In this document: positions 55,686 through 63,972 of the stretch, one piece after another
Position numbering within the stretch: the stretch's first letter is position 1
Layout of the letters: each line of letters begins with the position of its first letter
Source: Chlamydiota bacterium
GTDB taxonomy: Bacteria; Auribacterota; Tritonobacteria; UBA1439
Direction of reading: 5' to 3'
Assembly (NCBI GenBank): GCA_012729785.1
Contig: JAAYCL010000001.1
Span: 74,737-138,736, forward strand
DNA length: 64,000 nucleotides
The notes under the pieces: model-generated
What the model was told of the DNA's origin: nothing
Seen by the model: only the letters and a program-made list of their open reading frames with translations
The model's database searches: none
Position numbers and translations under genes: made by a program

Positions 55686-56697
55686 GCTGCGGAAGGATCC
55701 GGTGCTCGGGCGGTGGGTGATCATCTCCACCGACCGGGCGCGCCGGCCGCGGGAGATCAAGGATGGCGCCCCCGCATCCGGCGCGAAAGGGTGCCCGTTC
55801 TGCGCGGGGCGCGAGCGGCTCACCCCGCCGGAGACACTCGCCTTCCGACCGCCGGGCGGCCGCGCGAACGGGCCCGGCTGGGAGGTGCGCGTCGTCCCCA
55901 ACAAGTTCCCCGCCCTGCGCGTGGAGGGGGAGCTCGAGAAGCAGGGGTGCGGCATCTACGACCGGATGAACGGGATCGGCGCCCACGAGGTGATCATCGA
56001 GACGCCCGAGCACTCCCGGCGTATGGAGGAGCAGTCCCGCGACTCCGTCGCGAAGGTCTTCGAGGCGTGCAAGCTCCGCATCGCGGACCTCAGCCGGGAT
56101 ATGCGGTTCAAGTATATCCTCGTCTTCAGGAACGAGGGGGTGGATGCCGGCTCCTCGCTCTCGCACCCGCACTCCCAGCTCATCGCCACCTCGGTGACCC
56201 CCAAGCGCGTCAAGGAGGAACTGAACGGGGCGCGCGCCTACTTCGACTACAAGGACCGCTGCATCTTCTGCGACATCATCCGGCAGGAGCTCTCGGACCG
56301 CGTGCGGATCGTCTACGAGAACGCGCATTTCGTTTCGTTCTGCCCGTTCGCCTCGCGCTTCCCGTTCGAGATCTGGCTCCTCCCGAAGCGGCACCAGGCC
56401 GACTACGCGACGATCGCCGCGGACGAGCTCGGCTCCCTCGCGGACGCGATGCTCGTCACGCTGGGCAAGCTCGCCGGGGCGCTGAACCGGCCGCAGTACA
56501 ACTACGTCCTTCACACCTCCCCCGTGCGCTGGCCGCGCAAGGACTACTGGAAGACGATCGAGTTCGACTACCACTGGCATATCGAGATCATGCCGCGCCT
56601 GACGCAGATCGCGGGGTTCGAGTGGGGGACGGGTTTCTACATCAACCCCACCCCCCCCGAGGACGCGGCGGGCTGTCTGCGGGAAGTCGACCATTGA
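55678..56697 (+). CDS. galT: GalT-family hexose-1-phosphate uridylyltransferase
   Basis: 339 aa HIT-superfamily enzyme. Zinc ligands in CPFCAGRE, a second CIFCDI pair, and the nucleotidylated His in SSLSHPHSQLIAT. It swaps UMP between hexose-1-phosphates. In a glycogen cluster it could instead act as an ADP-sugar phosphorylase-like enzyme; the sequence does not decide. It overlaps glgA and lies 40 bp before the GH57 gene. Confidence 0.88.
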   Translation: MPELRKDPVLGRWVIISTDRARRPREIKDGAPASGAKGCPFCAGRERLTPPETLAFRPPGGRANGPGWEVRVVPNKFPALRVEGELEKQGCGIYDRMNGIGAHEVIIETPEHSRRMEEQSRDSVAKVFEACKLRIADLSRDMRFKYILVFRNEGVDAGSSLSHPHSQLIATSVTPKRVKEELNGARAYFDYKDRCIFCDIIRQELSDRVRIVYENAHFVSFCPFASRFPFEIWLLPKRHQADYATIAADELGSLADAMLVTLGKLAGALNRPQYNYVLHTSPVRWPRKDYWKTIEFDYHWHIEIMPRLTQIAGFEWGTGFYINPTPPEDAAGCLREVDH

Positions 56698-56737
56698 CCT
56701 CCCCCCCGCGTCTCGATCGAAGGGACCCCTCGGACCC

Positions 56738-58903
56738 GTGAAACGGATCTCGCTCGCGTTCTTCTGGCACATGCACCAGCCGTACTACCACGACCCGTCC
56801 ACGGGCCGGAGCGCGATGCCCTGGGTCAGGATGCACGCCATGCGCGGCTACCTCGACCAGATCGCGATCCTCGACCGGCACCCGTCCATCCGCCAGACGT
56901 TCAACTACGTCCCGTCCCTGCTCAAGCAGATCGAGCAGTACGCCCGCGGCGAGGTGACCGACGTCTACCTCGAGCACGCCGCGAAGCCGGCCGTCGACCT
57001 GACCGCGGAGGAGCGGGAGTTCATCCTCTGGAACTTCTTCATGGCGACCTGGGAGACGATGGTCACGCCGTACCCCCGCTACCGGGAGCTCCTCCGGATG
57101 CGCGGGACCGCGGCGACGGAGACGACGATCCCGGCGGCCGCCCGCCGTTTCGACGCGCGGGACTTCCGGGACCTCCAGGTCTGGTTCGACCTCGCCTGGT
57201 TCGGCCACCAGGCGTGCGCCCGCTTCCCCGAGCTGAAGGAGATGCGGCGACGGGGCGGAAGCTTCACCGAGGCCGACAAGGCCCGCATCCGGGAGATCCA
57301 GACCGAGATACTGAACCTCATCATCCCGCTGCACCGCGCCGCCGAGGCGCGCGGCCAGATCGAGCTCACCAGCAGCCCGTTCTACCACCCGATCCTCCCG
57401 CTCCTCTGCGACACCGACATCGCGCGGCGGGCGATGCCGGACGTCCCGCTGCCGGCGCGCTACCGCTGGCCGGAGGACGCCGAGGCGCAGCTCGGCTCCG
57501 CCGCGGCCTACCACGAGCGTCTTTTCAAGCGCAAACCCGCGGGGCTCTGGCCGCCCGAGGGGTCGGTCTGCCCCGAGATCGTCCCGCTCGTCGCGCGGCA
57601 GGGGTTCCGCTGGATGGCGTCCGACGAGGAGGTGCTCTTCAGGTCGATCCGCAGCAGGGACCGGTTCACGGTGCTCTACCGCCCCTACCGGGTCGAGCAC
57701 GAGGGCGCCTCCCTGGAGATGGTCTTCCGGGACCGGCGCCTCTCCGATCTGATCGGCTTCAGCTACGCGCACAACGACCCCCGCGCCGCCGCGGCGGATT
57801 TCCTCCTCAAGCTCTCGGAGATCGCGCGGATGGTCCCCGGCGACGACGCCCTCGTCAGCGTCATCCTCGACGGGGAGAACCCGTGGCAGAACTACCCGGA
57901 CGGCGGCGAGGGGTTCTTGCGGCACCTCTACGAGGGGATTGAGAAGAGCGGCTTCGTGGAGAGCGTGCGGATCGGCGACTACCTCGCGTCCCACCCGGCC
58001 TCCGAGAAGATCACGCGCCTGCACAGCGGCTCGTGGATCGACAGCAACTTCGGGGTGTGGATAGGGGAGGAGGAGGACAACGACGCCTGGGATTTGCTGG
58101 GGAAGGCGCGCGCGGCCTTGCGCCGGCGGGAGGCGTCGGGGAAGGCGCGGGACCTCGCCGCGGCGCGCGAGGAGATCTACGCCGCCGAGGGGAGCGACTG
58201 GTTCTGGTGGTACGGGGACCGCTTCACCAGCGACAACGACGCCCTCTTCGATCAGCTCTTCAGGACGCACCTCCGGAACGCCTACGCCCTTCTCGGCGAG
58301 GAGCCGCCTGAAGCCCTCGACGCGCCGATCGTCACCCTCGGCAGGGTCACCGTGGCCCAGGAGCCGCGGGCCTTCCTCACCCCGGTCATCGACGGGCGGG
58401 AGACCTCCTACTACGAGTGGCTGGACGCGGGGCAGTACCGGCCGGACCGCGCCGGCGGCGCGATGCACCGCTCCGAGGCGTTCATCAAGGCGATCCGGTA
58501 CGGCTTCGACGAACAGCGCTTCCTCCTCCGGATCGACCCGCTGGAGAAGGAGGGGATCGCGGGCAACGGGGAGTACCGGGTGCATATCCATTTCGTCTCC
58601 CCGCGCGAGGTGCGCCTCTCCTTCTCCCTGAGCAACGGGGGGCGGCAGCGGTGCGAGCTCAGCCGCCGCGAGACGCCGCAGCGGTTCGGCAGGAAGACCG
58701 CCCGCGGCGAGATCGCCATGGACAGGGTCGTCGAGCTCGCCGTGCCGTTCAAGGATTTGGGCTTCGAGAAGCGCGAAGAGGTGCACTTCTACGTGCAGGT
58801 GAAATCGGGGACGCTGGAGGTGGAGCGGCACCCGCGGGGCGGCTATATCGCATTCACGGTCCCCGACGAGGAGTTCGAGATCGCGCGGTGGACGGCGCTG
58901 TAG
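56738..58903 (+). CDS. GH57 family alpha-glucan-active glycoside hydrolase
   Basis: 721 aa. GH57 motifs in order: FFWHMHQPYYHDP (motif 1), ARGQIELTSSPFYHPILPLL (motif 2), GLWPPEGSVCPEI with probable nucleophile Glu274, and LDGENPWQNYPDGGEGF with a candidate catalytic Asp378. The C-terminal 200 residues form a beta-rich domain. Many such proteins are annotated alpha-amylase. No signal peptide, so it likely acts on stored glycogen. GTG start. Confidence 0.85.
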   Translation: MKRISLAFFWHMHQPYYHDPSTGRSAMPWVRMHAMRGYLDQIAILDRHPSIRQTFNYVPSLLKQIEQYARGEVTDVYLEHAAKPAVDLTAEEREFILWNFFMATWETMVTPYPRYRELLRMRGTAATETTIPAAARRFDARDFRDLQVWFDLAWFGHQACARFPELKEMRRRGGSFTEADKARIREIQTEILNLIIPLHRAAEARGQIELTSSPFYHPILPLLCDTDIARRAMPDVPLPARYRWPEDAEAQLGSAAAYHERLFKRKPAGLWPPEGSVCPEIVPLVARQGFRWMASDEEVLFRSIRSRDRFTVLYRPYRVEHEGASLEMVFRDRRLSDLIGFSYAHNDPRAAAADFLLKLSEIARMVPGDDALVSVILDGENPWQNYPDGGEGFLRHLYEGIEKSGFVESVRIGDYLASHPASEKITRLHSGSWIDSNFGVWIGEEEDNDAWDLLGKARAALRRREASGKARDLAAAREEIYAAEGSDWFWWYGDRFTSDNDALFDQLFRTHLRNAYALLGEEPPEALDAPIVTLGRVTVAQEPRAFLTPVIDGRETSYYEWLDAGQYRPDRAGGAMHRSEAFIKAIRYGFDEQRFLLRIDPLEKEGIAGNGEYRVHIHFVSPREVRLSFSLSNGGRQRCELSRRETPQRFGRKTARGEIAMDRVVELAVPFKDLGFEKREEVHFYVQVKSGTLEVERHPRGGYIAFTVPDEEFEIARWTAL

Positions 58904-59039
58904 CGCGGCGCCGGCGCGGAGGAGACGGGGCGCGGCACGGCGTGTGCGGAGGGGCCGGCCGGTCTCGCCGCGAGCGGCCGCGGGAAGCATGCGGGGAGTC
59001 CCTCCGCCCCAACGTCCAACGGCGAAACGCACGGAGATT

Positions 59040-61169
59040 ATGAACGAGATCCATTTTCTGCTGGCGGTGCACAACCACCAGCCCGCCGGCAACTTCGAGC
59101 ACGTCTTCTCCGACGGCTGGCGCACCTGCTACGGGCCGTTTTTGGAGATGCTGAAGCGCCACCCCGCCATCCGCTGCACCCTGCACTACACCGGGGCGCT
59201 TTTCGAGTGGATCGAGGCCAACCGCCCCGAGGATTTCGCCGTTCTCCGGGAGCTCGCCGCGAGGGGGCAGGTCGAGCTCCTCGGCGGCGGATTCTATGAG
59301 CCGATCCTCCCGGCGATCCCGCGCGACGACGCGGAGGGGCAGCTCCGGCTCATGTCGGACTACCTTCGGGAACGGTTCGGCGCCGCGCCGCGCGGGATGT
59401 GGCTCGCGGAGCGGGTCTGGGAGCCGCACCTCGCGAGCCTCCTCCGCGACGCGGGCCTCGACTACACCCTCCTCGACGACACGCACTTCGTCTACGCCGG
59501 GCTTGATCGCGAGGGGCTGCGCGGCTACTACCTCACGGAGGACCAGGGCCGCACCCTCGCCGTCTTCCCGATCGACAAGGGGCTCCGGTATCTGATCCCG
59601 TTCAACGAGCCGTCGGCCGCCATCGACTACCTCCGCCAGCTCGCGGAACGCTCGCCCGGCAGCGCCGTCACGCTGGGCGACGACGGGGAGAAGTTCGGGA
59701 TGTGGCCGGGCACCTACAAGTGGGTCTACGAGGAGCGGTATCTCGAGCGCCTCTTCGCCCTCCTCGAGGAGAACGCCGGCTGGATCAAGATGCGCACGAT
59801 GGGGGAGTACCGCGAGCAATTCCCCCCCTCCGGGAGGATCTACCTCCCGACCGCATCCTATGACGAGATGATGGAGTGGGCGCTCCCCGCCGCGGTGCAG
59901 GCCGACTTCGAGAAACTCCTCGGCGAGCTCAAGAAGTCCAAGAAACAGGACCGGCTCTCGCGCTATCTCCGGGGCGGATTCTGGCGCAACTTCCTCGTGA
60001 AATACCCCGAGAGCGCGCTCCAGAGGGCCAAGACGATCCAGGTGAGCGCCCTCGTCCGGCGCGCCATCCCGGAAGATCTCGAGGCGAAGAAGTCGCTCTG
60101 GCGCAGCCAGTGCAACTGCGCCTACTGGCACGGCCTCTTCGGCGGGGTCTACCTGAACTACCTCCGGCACGCCAACTACGCCAACGCGCTCCGCGCCGAG
60201 GTCGCCGCGGACAAGGCCGCCCACGGGAAGAGGGGATGGGCGGAGGCGGAACTGGTCGACTGCGACGCGGACGGGAGCGACGAGCTGCTCCTGCGCAGCG
60301 CGCCGGTCAACGCGTTCCTGTCGCCGGGATACGGCGGCTCGCTCTTCGAGCTCGACTACAAGGAGAAGTGCTTCAACCTGTCGAACACGATGAGCCGCAG
60401 GCCCGAGGCGTACCACGCCGCGATGCTCTCCCGGGCGGCGAAGAAGGGGAAGGCGGCCGACGCCCCCGCCTCCATCCACGACCTCGCCAAGACCGCCCCC
60501 CGCGGCGTCCGGGACGCGCTGCACTACGACTGGTACCTGCGGCGCTCGTTCCTCGACCATTTCCTTGGGCCCGGCGCGACCCTGGACTCGTTCAGGCGAT
60601 GCGAATATCCCGAACAGGGCGGTTTCGTCGACCGGCCGTACGAGATCGCCGGGGTGGAGCGGGGGGAGGGGAGGGTGGCGGCGACGCTCAAACGCTGCGG
60701 GGCGTTTCACGCCCCCGCTGGGCGCAGGCAAATCGAGGTGGCGAAGACCTACGCGCTGGACGGGAACGGCCTTCTCTCCGTCGCCTACCGCGTCGCGAAC
60801 CCGGGCGGGGATCCGCTCGATCTGTGGATGGGCATCGAGTTCAACCTGACGCTCCTCTCGGGAAAGTCCCCCGCCAGGCTCATCGCGTTCGACGGGGCCG
60901 CGCCCGCGACGGTGCCGGCGGGGAGCAAAGGGCACGCGCAGGGGGTTTCGCGGTTCGAGCTCGTCAATCGGGAGGACGGATTCGCCGTGTGCGTCTCGTG
61001 GGACGCGACGGCGGGTTTCTGGTACTTCCCCGTGGAGACCGTCTCCCAATCCGAGAAGGGGATCGACCTGAACTACCAGGGGTCGTCCCTGATGCCGCAC
61101 TTCAGGTTCGATCTTCCGCCGGGCGGCGCGAAAAAGCTCTTGTTCAGGGTTGCGATACGTCCCCTCTGA
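59040..61169 (+). CDS. GH57 4-alpha-glucanotransferase/alpha-amylase
   Basis: 709 aa with the architecture of Thermococcus litoralis 4-alpha-glucanotransferase: N-terminal GH57 barrel (LAVHNHQPAGNF), nucleophile Glu124 in WLAERVWEP, acid/base Asp214 in LGDDGEKFG (the T. litoralis residues are E123 and D214), then the DUF1925/1926-type beta domains (about 310-709). It transfers maltooligosaccharides between glucan chains. The ATG at 59040 follows ggag. Last gene of the cluster. Confidence 0.9.
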   Translation: MNEIHFLLAVHNHQPAGNFEHVFSDGWRTCYGPFLEMLKRHPAIRCTLHYTGALFEWIEANRPEDFAVLRELAARGQVELLGGGFYEPILPAIPRDDAEGQLRLMSDYLRERFGAAPRGMWLAERVWEPHLASLLRDAGLDYTLLDDTHFVYAGLDREGLRGYYLTEDQGRTLAVFPIDKGLRYLIPFNEPSAAIDYLRQLAERSPGSAVTLGDDGEKFGMWPGTYKWVYEERYLERLFALLEENAGWIKMRTMGEYREQFPPSGRIYLPTASYDEMMEWALPAAVQADFEKLLGELKKSKKQDRLSRYLRGGFWRNFLVKYPESALQRAKTIQVSALVRRAIPEDLEAKKSLWRSQCNCAYWHGLFGGVYLNYLRHANYANALRAEVAADKAAHGKRGWAEAELVDCDADGSDELLLRSAPVNAFLSPGYGGSLFELDYKEKCFNLSNTMSRRPEAYHAAMLSRAAKKGKAADAPASIHDLAKTAPRGVRDALHYDWYLRRSFLDHFLGPGATLDSFRRCEYPEQGGFVDRPYEIAGVERGEGRVAATLKRCGAFHAPAGRRQIEVAKTYALDGNGLLSVAYRVANPGGDPLDLWMGIEFNLTLLSGKSPARLIAFDGAAPATVPAGSKGHAQGVSRFELVNREDGFAVCVSWDATAGFWYFPVETVSQSEKGIDLNYQGSSLMPHFRFDLPPGGAKKLLFRVAIRPL

Positions 61170-61531
61170 TTTCGCCGCGACCGTTCAGTCCCCCGGCCCG
61201 GGTTCGACCCCTTTTCCCGGACCGTGGAACGCGTTCGACGCCCCCCCCCCTGATTCCCTCTTCACGCCATTCAAAGGGGTGTCGGCGGCCCTCGCGGGCT
61301 CGAGTGCGGGGGGCGAAAACCTCGCGCGTTGTCAGGAATTGCGCCGGTCGCTTCCAGACGGGTTTTGCGGAGGGGAATCGATTCGGGGGAGACGCGTCTT
61401 CCCGGACCCGCCGCCGCGGGCCGGAAACCGTGCAATGCCGGCGGGGGAGGGGAGAACGGAGATATCCTGTTCCATCGTTTCGAAAGAAACCGGATTCCCC
61501 GCCCTTCCCTTCCCGCGCCGTTCCGGTTGTG
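61170..61531. other. Non-coding stretch after the glycogen cluster
   Basis: No convincing gene on either strand in these 362 bp. It marks the border between GC-rich operons and the less GC-rich, mobile-element-rich right end. Confidence 0.5.
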
Positions 61532-61666
61532 CTACTTACGCAACCTTTCGCTGATCTGGTCTATCTTCTTGTGGATGTTCCTCAACTTGATTTCGAGGCA
61601 CCAGAAGATGATGAGCAGGAATACGACGGTGAAGATGTTAAAATCGACGGAGTACCACTCTTGCAT
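61532..61666 (-). CDS. 44-aa single-pass membrane protein
   Basis: Start CAT at 61664-61666, stop at 61532-61534. The protein begins MQEWYSVDFNIFTVVFLLII, has one hydrophobic helix (about residues 10-24), then a basic amphipathic tail IKLRNIHKKIDQISERLRK with Ile/Leu every three or four residues, a likely short coiled coil. A near-perfect Shine-Dalgarno (aggaggtg) lies 5 nt before the ATG, and a good promoter lies 48 nt further upstream. Too small for most gene finders. Function unknown. Confidence 0.75.
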   Translation of the reverse strand: MQEWYSVDFNIFTVVFLLIIFWCLEIKLRNIHKKIDQISERLRK

Positions 61667-61713
61667 GCGCACACCTCCTGTTGTTGGGTCTCTTCTGCCA
61701 ATCGTGGAGGTTC

Positions 61714-61742
61714 ATGCTATCACCTCTCAAGCGAAGTGACAA
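61714..61742 (-). promoter_or_regulatory. Extended -10 sigma70 promoter of the 44-aa protein
   Basis: On the minus strand: TTGTCA (61737-61742), a 17-bp spacer, TAGCAT (61714-61719) with TGA in front. The predicted start near 61707 gives a leader of about 40 nt ending in the strong Shine-Dalgarno. Confidence 0.6.
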
Positions 61743-62338
61743 CAGAAGAGATCGCGCCGCATCGCGTATCGTGCCGCTATTTCGACCTGAAGGCCCGGAC
61801 AAGGCCCCTATCCCGCACAAACGTTTTTCGCTTATTTTGTTTGCTGGAATTGTTCGCGAGAATGGGGCCGTTGCGTCTCGCGTTCATGGAGTGGGGGAGA
61901 ATCGCCGAGATCCTTGAAGCATACTCCCGATGCGAATGCGATTCCGCCGACATCCCCTTCCCTGACCGAGACGGTGGAACTGGACCCCTCTCCGAAGCGC
62001 ACAGTTGCCCCCAGACGCGCGATCATCCCTTCTCCGTACCCTTTTTGCTCGTTGCATGTTGTGCGCCCGCCTAGAGCGTTAAATCGGTTGAGCGCCTGCC
62101 GCGGCATACGAAGAGCACCGCGTGCAGCCATCGCCGAGGCGTCCGCCCGTCAATACAAGCACAGTAATCCACACGGTTATCCACAAGTTGTTCTATTTGG
62201 GGCGTAACTATATGTGCCGCAGTATGTTATTTCATTATTCCCCTATCCCCTTACGTTACATAAGATATATTATGGGAAGGAGTGTCCGATTTGAATATAG
62301 GCTTCGTATGCTGCAGTATCCGGTGGATTCAAGCTCTA
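61743..62338. other. Gene-poor, AT-richer region
   Basis: No gene I can support. It includes a perfect DnaA-box 9-mer TTATCCACA at 62177-62185 and an AT-rich run at about 62214-62280. An open frame on the minus strand (61832-62131) has no recognisable motif. Confidence 0.45.
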
Positions 62339-62554
62339 TCAGGATTTGCGGGCATCAAGCCAGGATTCTATGAGACGCGCCTTTGCGGGCTTCGGGACGG
62401 CCTTCCTGTTCAGCCATCGGTACACCGTGTCGGGCGACACGTGCGCATATTCCGCAAGGGCTCTGATATTGGCGTCGAACCTCCTGTGTATCTTCCAGAA
62501 TGCGATGAGCCGTTCCGCGGCCTCGCCAGCAGATTGATCGTGTATCCCCGCCAT
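62339..62554 (-). CDS. Small helix-turn-helix protein
   Basis: 71 aa. The C-terminal half (IRALAEYAHVSPDTVYRWLN) is a compact helix-turn-helix in the style of phage or plasmid regulators, followed by PKPAKARLIESWLD. The ATG at 62554 has ggag 9 nt upstream; a TTG at 62563 is an alternative. It could regulate a neighbouring mobile element. No partner gene is recognisable beside it. Confidence 0.6.
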   Translation of the reverse strand: MAGIHDQSAGEAAERLIAFWKIHRRFDANIRALAEYAHVSPDTVYRWLNRKAVPKPAKARLIESWLDARKS

Positions 62555-62577
62555 ACCATTCAACTCCCTTCAACTCC

Positions 62578-62761
62578 CTATGGACGACCGCTCATCTGTG
62601 CCTTGTCTTGCGGCGTGTCGATCGCCCACGCCGGCGCCCCCGTCCCTCCCGCCAGCCGCGTTATGAGCTGGTTGGCTTGATTATACTCGTACCGCTGTGA
62701 TGCTGCTCTCGCTCTCGTTCCCTGCCCTGTCCCGCGCCGTCGCCGTCAGCACGTTCTCTCC
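62578..62761 (-). pseudogene. Fragment resembling the C-terminal part of an RHS/YD-repeat or Ig-like surface protein
   Basis: On the minus strand one frame reads GENVLTATARDRAGNESESS, like bacterial Ig-like repeat ends, and stops at 62681. The frame shifted by one base reads RYEYNQANQLITRLAGG, like a YD repeat, and stops at 62578. Together they look like one coding sequence broken by a frameshift near 62690-62700. There is no start codon; the left part joins a RAYT fragment. Confidence 0.4.
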
Positions 62762-62805
62762 CGGCTTCCCCTTGTACTTCTTCAGCCGCACCGGGTTCAG
62801 GTGCA
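62762..62805 (-). repeat. 44-bp remnant of a RAYT transposase
   Basis: An exact copy of 63438-63481, inside the intact RAYT, in the same orientation. It encodes HLNPVRLKKYKGKP, the catalytic-tyrosine-adjacent segment, and is fused directly to the Ig-like fragment. It lies 15 bp outside the intact element. Confidence 0.85.
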
Positions 62806-62820
62806 TAAGCAGCATCGGAG

Positions 62821-62839
62821 TCAGACCTCGACTATTGAC
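62821..62839 (+). repeat. Terminal inverted repeat of RAYT element 2 (3' side)
   Basis: tcagacctcgactattgac, a perfect inverted match to 63869-63887. It contains the transposase stop codon at 62832-62834. Confidence 0.9.
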
Positions 62840-63839
62840 TAAGTTGCTTCTGGAGCTTCTCTATCTGCCTCGACAGGCTCCTGTCTTTCGCCAGCCGCTC
62901 CCTCATGCGCTCGTGCGTGTGCGCCACCGCGTCTCCGCCGATACCCCCCAGCTCGGCCCCGATCCCCTGAAGCGCCTTACCGCTCATGTTCAGCCGATAA
63001 CTCAACTCTATCACCACCCGCCGCGCCTTACGGTGCGGTGAACGCACCAGGAGCAGCTCCGTAGGATTTACTCCATACTCCTCTCCCACCACCCGTGCGA
63101 TTTCCCGCACGGGAACAACCGCCATCAGGGATTTCGCCTGCGGCTGCTCTCTCCTCTGCCACTTCCGCCCGTCGATGAACGTCTTCCTCACCCACTCCGT
63201 GAACTGCTGCGTCCCCAACACTGCACCCGCTTTTGCTTCCCCAAGCGGAGCCGTTACCCCTTTTTGCAATCCCGACAGCACGAACTCCCCGTATCGCCTC
63301 CTCCCCTCCTTCGTGCCCCCACCCATATACCCCAGCACGTCCCCATACGTCACGAACTCATCCCGCTTCCCCAACCCCATGTACCCTCGCAGGCTGCTCC
63401 ACCGGTACTCCTTGAGCAGCTTCGCCTTCTCCTCGATCGGCTTCCCCTTGTACTTCTTCAGCCGCACCGGGTTCAGGTGCACATACCGGCTCAACTCCTT
63501 TAGGTACTCCTCCGCCTCAACCACCACCGCCTTGAACCGCCCCTGGTACAGATGCCCCGCACGGTGGTGCCGCAGATTGTAGTACGCCGTGTAGGCCGTG
63601 TTGAACCGCTGCATGAACCGGCTAAGGTTCGCTTCCTGCGTCCGCAACAAAAAGTGGAAGTGATTGCTCATCAGCACATAGCAATGCACCTCCACCTTGT
63701 ACTGCTCGATGCTCTCTTTGAGCGCTTCCAGGAACCGCATCCGGTCCTTATCGTCCCTGAATATCTCCCCCCGCTCGTTCCCGCGGCTCGTGATGTGGTA
63801 CCACGCACCCGGATATTCGATCCTCAATGGCCTGGCCAT
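62832..63839 (-). CDS. REP-associated tyrosine transposase (RAYT, Y1_Tnp family), element 2
   Basis: 335 aa. Starts MARPLRIEYPGAWYHITSRG. HUH motif in LMSNHFHFLLRT and catalytic tyrosine region LSRYVHLNPVRLKKYKG. The C-terminal half (EYGVNPTELLLVRSPHRKARRV) is probably DNA-binding. It is only distantly similar to element 1 and has unrelated inverted ends. No Shine-Dalgarno; the ATG lies 6 nt after a -10 box. Intact frame. Confidence 0.9.
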   Translation of the reverse strand: MARPLRIEYPGAWYHITSRGNERGEIFRDDKDRMRFLEALKESIEQYKVEVHCYVLMSNHFHFLLRTQEANLSRFMQRFNTAYTAYYNLRHHRAGHLYQGRFKAVVVEAEEYLKELSRYVHLNPVRLKKYKGKPIEEKAKLLKEYRWSSLRGYMGLGKRDEFVTYGDVLGYMGGGTKEGRRRYGEFVLSGLQKGVTAPLGEAKAGAVLGTQQFTEWVRKTFIDGRKWQRREQPQAKSLMAVVPVREIARVVGEEYGVNPTELLLVRSPHRKARRVVIELSYRLNMSGKALQGIGAELGGIGGDAVAHTHERMRERLAKDRSLSRQIEKLQKQLSQ

Positions 63840-63845
63840 ATCCCC

Positions 63846-63873
63846 ATCATACCACCCCCGCCACTTCAGTCAA
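63846..63873 (-). promoter_or_regulatory. Promoter of RAYT element 2, -35 inside the terminal repeat
   Basis: On the minus strand: TTGACT (63868-63873), a 16-bp spacer, TATGAT (63846-63851), then 6 nt to the ATG. The -35 hexamer overlaps the inverted repeat, so the element carries its own promoter. Confidence 0.65.
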
Positions 63874-63887
63874 TAGTCGAGGTCTGA
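63869..63887 (-). repeat. Terminal inverted repeat of RAYT element 2 (5' side)
   Basis: Perfect 19-bp inverted partner of 62821-62839. Confidence 0.9.
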
Positions 63888-63899
63888 TTATATGATAGG

Positions 63900-63970
63900 C
63901 AGCTACCTCCCTGACGCGTTAGCATCGCACTGAGATCGCCCGGTAAGTGGTCTCAGAAAGGAGGTAGCTG
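63900..63970 (+). repeat. Nested inverted repeats before the probable IS110 transposase
   Basis: cagctacctcc (63900-63910) pairs with ggaggtagctg (63960-63970), and inside it ctgaga (63930-63935) pairs with tctcag (63951-63956). The right arm contains the Shine-Dalgarno of the following gene, so the structure could mask translation or be part of the element's end. Confidence 0.6.
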
Positions 63971-63972
63971 GT

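Noticed and set aside
51468-55955. Minus-strand open frame of about 1500 codons
   Set aside because: Antisense to the glycogen and TPR genes; a third-position GC artefact with no recognisable domain.
61832-62131. 99-codon minus-strand frame
   Set aside because: It has an ATG but no Shine-Dalgarno or known motif, and its composition does not clearly differ from the other frames. Left as undecided non-coding.
62177-62280. Possible replication origin (DnaA box next to AT-rich stretch)
   Set aside because: Only one perfect box, no cluster, and no dnaA, dnaN, gidA or rpmH nearby.
62282-62680. Plus-strand frame starting GTG behind aaggag
   Set aside because: The purine run touches the start codon, which is too close for a Shine-Dalgarno, and the frame is antisense to the HTH gene, which has a recognisable fold.
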